Assembly: GCA_025210775.1 (NCBI GenBank) | Contig: JAOARB010000020.1 | Coordinates: 175,028 to 239,027, forward strand | Length of the DNA: 64,000 nt | Origin: Prolixibacteraceae bacterium | GTDB lineage: Bacteria > Bacteroidota > Bacteroidia > Bacteroidales > Prolixibacteraceae | Reading direction: 5' to 3' | Shown: positions 62,390 to 64,000 of the stretch, one piece after another | Position numbering within the stretch: position 1 is the first letter of the stretch | Layout: each line of letters opens with the position of its first letter | The notes under the pieces: generated by a model | What the model saw: only the letters and a program-made list of their open reading frames with translations | What the model was told of the DNA's origin: nothing | Database searches by the model: none | Position numbers and translations under genes: made by a program

Positions 62390-63556
62390 TTAAAAAGCCT
62401 CAGTCATATTAAAATAAATGAGCGTATTTCCTATAATAGGATCCCTGCCAACATCCATTCGAAAGTTCATTTTTGGCTGCACTTCTATTCTAAGCCCCAC
62501 ACCATAATTTGGAAGCAAACCATCCACCTCAAAAGGTGATGGACCAAGCATACCAACACCACACCAAGTGGCAAATCCAACCTTAGAAAGCATTCGTGTT
62601 ACAAAGTTATGGGGATTAATATTCAACATATGACGATATTCAAGCAACATACTTGTCGCAGACTTATCTCTAAACTGGCCTTTATAATACCCTCTAAGGT
62701 CAAATGGTGAGCCAATAGAAGGATATTGCGTAAAAGGAATATCTCCTGAAGCATAACTCGACTTAAACATCCAAGCCAATACAGAACGCTTACCCATACA
62801 AGGCAAACTTTGATATTGTCTATATTGAATATCCGTTACGTTATAGTTCTGATCACTCCCAAACAAAGATGCATATTGAATAAATTGGAAATCTAGATAG
62901 ACCCCCTCAAACGCATTTGCAGGAACATCCCTCGTATCATAGTTAAACTTAATCCCAATTCCTGAAGTTAAAATATCAAGGCCTTCTTGATCACCTCCAC
63001 TCTCTACATAATTAGGATCCACCATCACACCATTTGAAGGATTCGTTATATTCTGAACTCTAAAATCAATTACAGGTCCTAAAAAGAAGTCACTTTGACT
63101 TAACCGGAATAACAAGACTGGATTAAGCTGAACCATTTGGCTCGAATAGTTTGTTGTAGAATCTGATCTGACTATATTTTTATTTTGGGAATAACCAACA
63201 CCATAATAATTATCCATGGTATTTATATAACTATAGGTTCCAAACAGTCGGATCTTATCCTTATTGAGAAAAAGCTGAGGTTTCACCAATAGATTTACTC
63301 CTCCTCGAAACAAAAAAGCAAAAGCTACGGGAACAACTGACCTATTGGTAATCGTATCTTCTACATCCATTTTAAACGTAAATAAAGCACTACCTCCTAT
63401 CAATGGACCAAAATCAGGAGTATATCCCGGACCTCCGAGAATACTAAACCTCAGGTTCTTTGTCGAATCCTTCACAGCCACATTAGCATTAGCTTTTAGG
63501 TCAACACCAACAAACAGAGACAAAAGTCCCAACAGTACAATCTTTTTTATTATCAT
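62390..63556 (-). CDS. Omp85/BamA-type outer-membrane barrel without POTRA domains
   Basis: A 388-residue protein with a signal peptide (to about residue 24, KANA) and a C-terminal bacterial surface antigen (Omp85) barrel. Visible are an early GGPGYTPDFGPLIGGSALF strand pair, LLVKPQLFLNK, GIGIKFNYDTRDVPANAFEGVYLDF, the loop-6-like SIGSPFDLRGYYKGQFRD (equivalent to the VRGF/Y motif), YRHMLNINPHN and a closing GRDPIIGNTLIYFNMTEAF with terminal Phe. POTRA domains needed for BamA-type assembly are absent, so it is a stand-alone barrel of unknown role, perhaps a patatin-less or secretion-type relative. A TAACTTTG -7 element (63575-63568) lies almost at the start codon. Confidence 0.8.
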   Translation of the reverse strand: MIIKKIVLLGLLSLFVGVDLKANANVAVKDSTKNLRFSILGGPGYTPDFGPLIGGSALFTFKMDVEDTITNRSVVPVAFAFLFRGGVNLLVKPQLFLNKDKIRLFGTYSYINTMDNYYGVGYSQNKNIVRSDSTTNYSSQMVQLNPVLLFRLSQSDFFLGPVIDFRVQNITNPSNGVMVDPNYVESGGDQEGLDILTSGIGIKFNYDTRDVPANAFEGVYLDFQFIQYASLFGSDQNYNVTDIQYRQYQSLPCMGKRSVLAWMFKSSYASGDIPFTQYPSIGSPFDLRGYYKGQFRDKSATSMLLEYRHMLNINPHNFVTRMLSKVGFATWCGVGMLGPSPFEVDGLLPNYGVGLRIEVQPKMNFRMDVGRDPIIGNTLIYFNMTEAF

Positions 63557-63794
63557 TAGATGGTAATCAAAGTTATTTTATTCAAAACAATACGATAATC
63601 GAAATAGTTTAAATTGAAATAAATCTCATTACACTAATGAAAGGCTCAAGAAAAAAATAAACAATTCTTAAAGATGTAAACCACTAATATATGGACGGAT
63701 CAAGGATCAACAAAAAAAATGCAGAAGCATACAAATAGAGAAGTAAAGTTATAGACAAAAAAAAGTCTGAACCTTTAAAAGATTCAGACTTTGG

Positions 63795-63868
<74 letters not shown>

Positions 63869-63895
63869 GAACCTAAAAAATTTCAATATAAAGAG

Positions 63896-63969
<74 letters not shown>

Positions 63970-63994
63970 AAACCTAATTGTTACAATAAAAGAG

Positions 63995-64000
63995 TGATCC
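63995..64000 (-). tRNA. tRNA-Arg copy 3, 3' end only (cut by window edge)
   Basis: The last ten bases AGAGTGATCC repeat exactly the junction of copy 2 and its 3' flank, at the same 99-nt spacing. Only the acceptor end is visible. Confidence 0.55.

Overview
The window is an AT-rich chromosomal segment from a member of the Bacteroidota, probably a marine anaerobic or facultatively anaerobic lineage of the Marinilabiliales/Prolixibacteraceae kind (the lineage is an inference). The phylum-level signs are a SusC/SusD pair, a very large surface protein with a type IX secretion (T9SS) C-terminal signal, a Bacteroides-type SLBB polysaccharide exporter, an almost complete absence of Shine-Dalgarno sites, and repeated matches to the Bacteroidetes sigma-ABfr promoter (TTTG, 19-21 nt, TAnnTTTG). 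The carriage of an NAD-linked trimeric [FeFe] hydrogenase suggests fermentative, low-oxygen life.

Layout. 1-13.8 kb, cell surface: the 5' part of a tricorn-like S41 protease (minus strand, cut by the window edge), a GH18/CBM5-12 lipoprotein, and a 3504-residue T9SS adhesin-like protein with cadherin-like, laminin-G-like and four ~350-residue MBG/Ig-like tandem modules. 14-15.5 kb: a universal-stress-like protein and a one-domain, degenerate DEAD-box protein. 15.8-22.3 kb: two intact paralogues of an unrecognised small membrane-associated protein, plus a third decayed copy that I found in the apparently empty 16381-16738 interval, flanking a three-gene minus-strand cassette (MMPL/RND exporter, LolA-like lipoprotein-sorting protein, DUF1302-like outer-membrane barrel). 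22.8-25.8 kb: an MFS transporter and prfC (RF3). 26.1-34.3 kb: a ten-gene plus-strand operon for a trimeric HydABC-type [FeFe] hydrogenase preceded by a conserved but functionally obscure regulatory-looking set (two DRTGG-domain proteins, two GHKL ATPases, an Fe-S protein with a degenerate hydrogenase-like middle, and a PHP phosphoesterase).

34.4-41 kb holds housekeeping genes: rplS, a C69 dipeptidase, an M23 peptidase, a small coiled-coil protein, zapA and rny. 41.2-49.2 kb is an exopolysaccharide region: mannose-1-phosphate guanylyltransferase, a GNAT/FemAB-like acyltransferase, a family 2 glycosyltransferase, UDP-glucuronate epimerase, UDP-glucose dehydrogenase and an SLBB export protein. 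49.4-56.6 kb is a complete early corrin-ring operon (cobI, cobJ-cbiC fusion, cobL, cbiG-cobM fusion, cobK, cbiD) under a clear cobalamin riboswitch. 56.8-61.9 kb is a SusC/SusD pair with no adjacent carbohydrate enzymes, followed by an Omp85-type barrel. The window ends in a tandem array of tRNA-Arg(TCT) genes that continues past the edge.

Functionally, the hydrogenase block and the riboswitch-controlled B12 operon form the metabolic core. The surface proteins, polysaccharide genes and SusCD form the interface with the environment. The least explained parts are the paralogue family with its pseudogene, the accessory module of the hydrogenase operon, and the single-domain DEAD-box protein.
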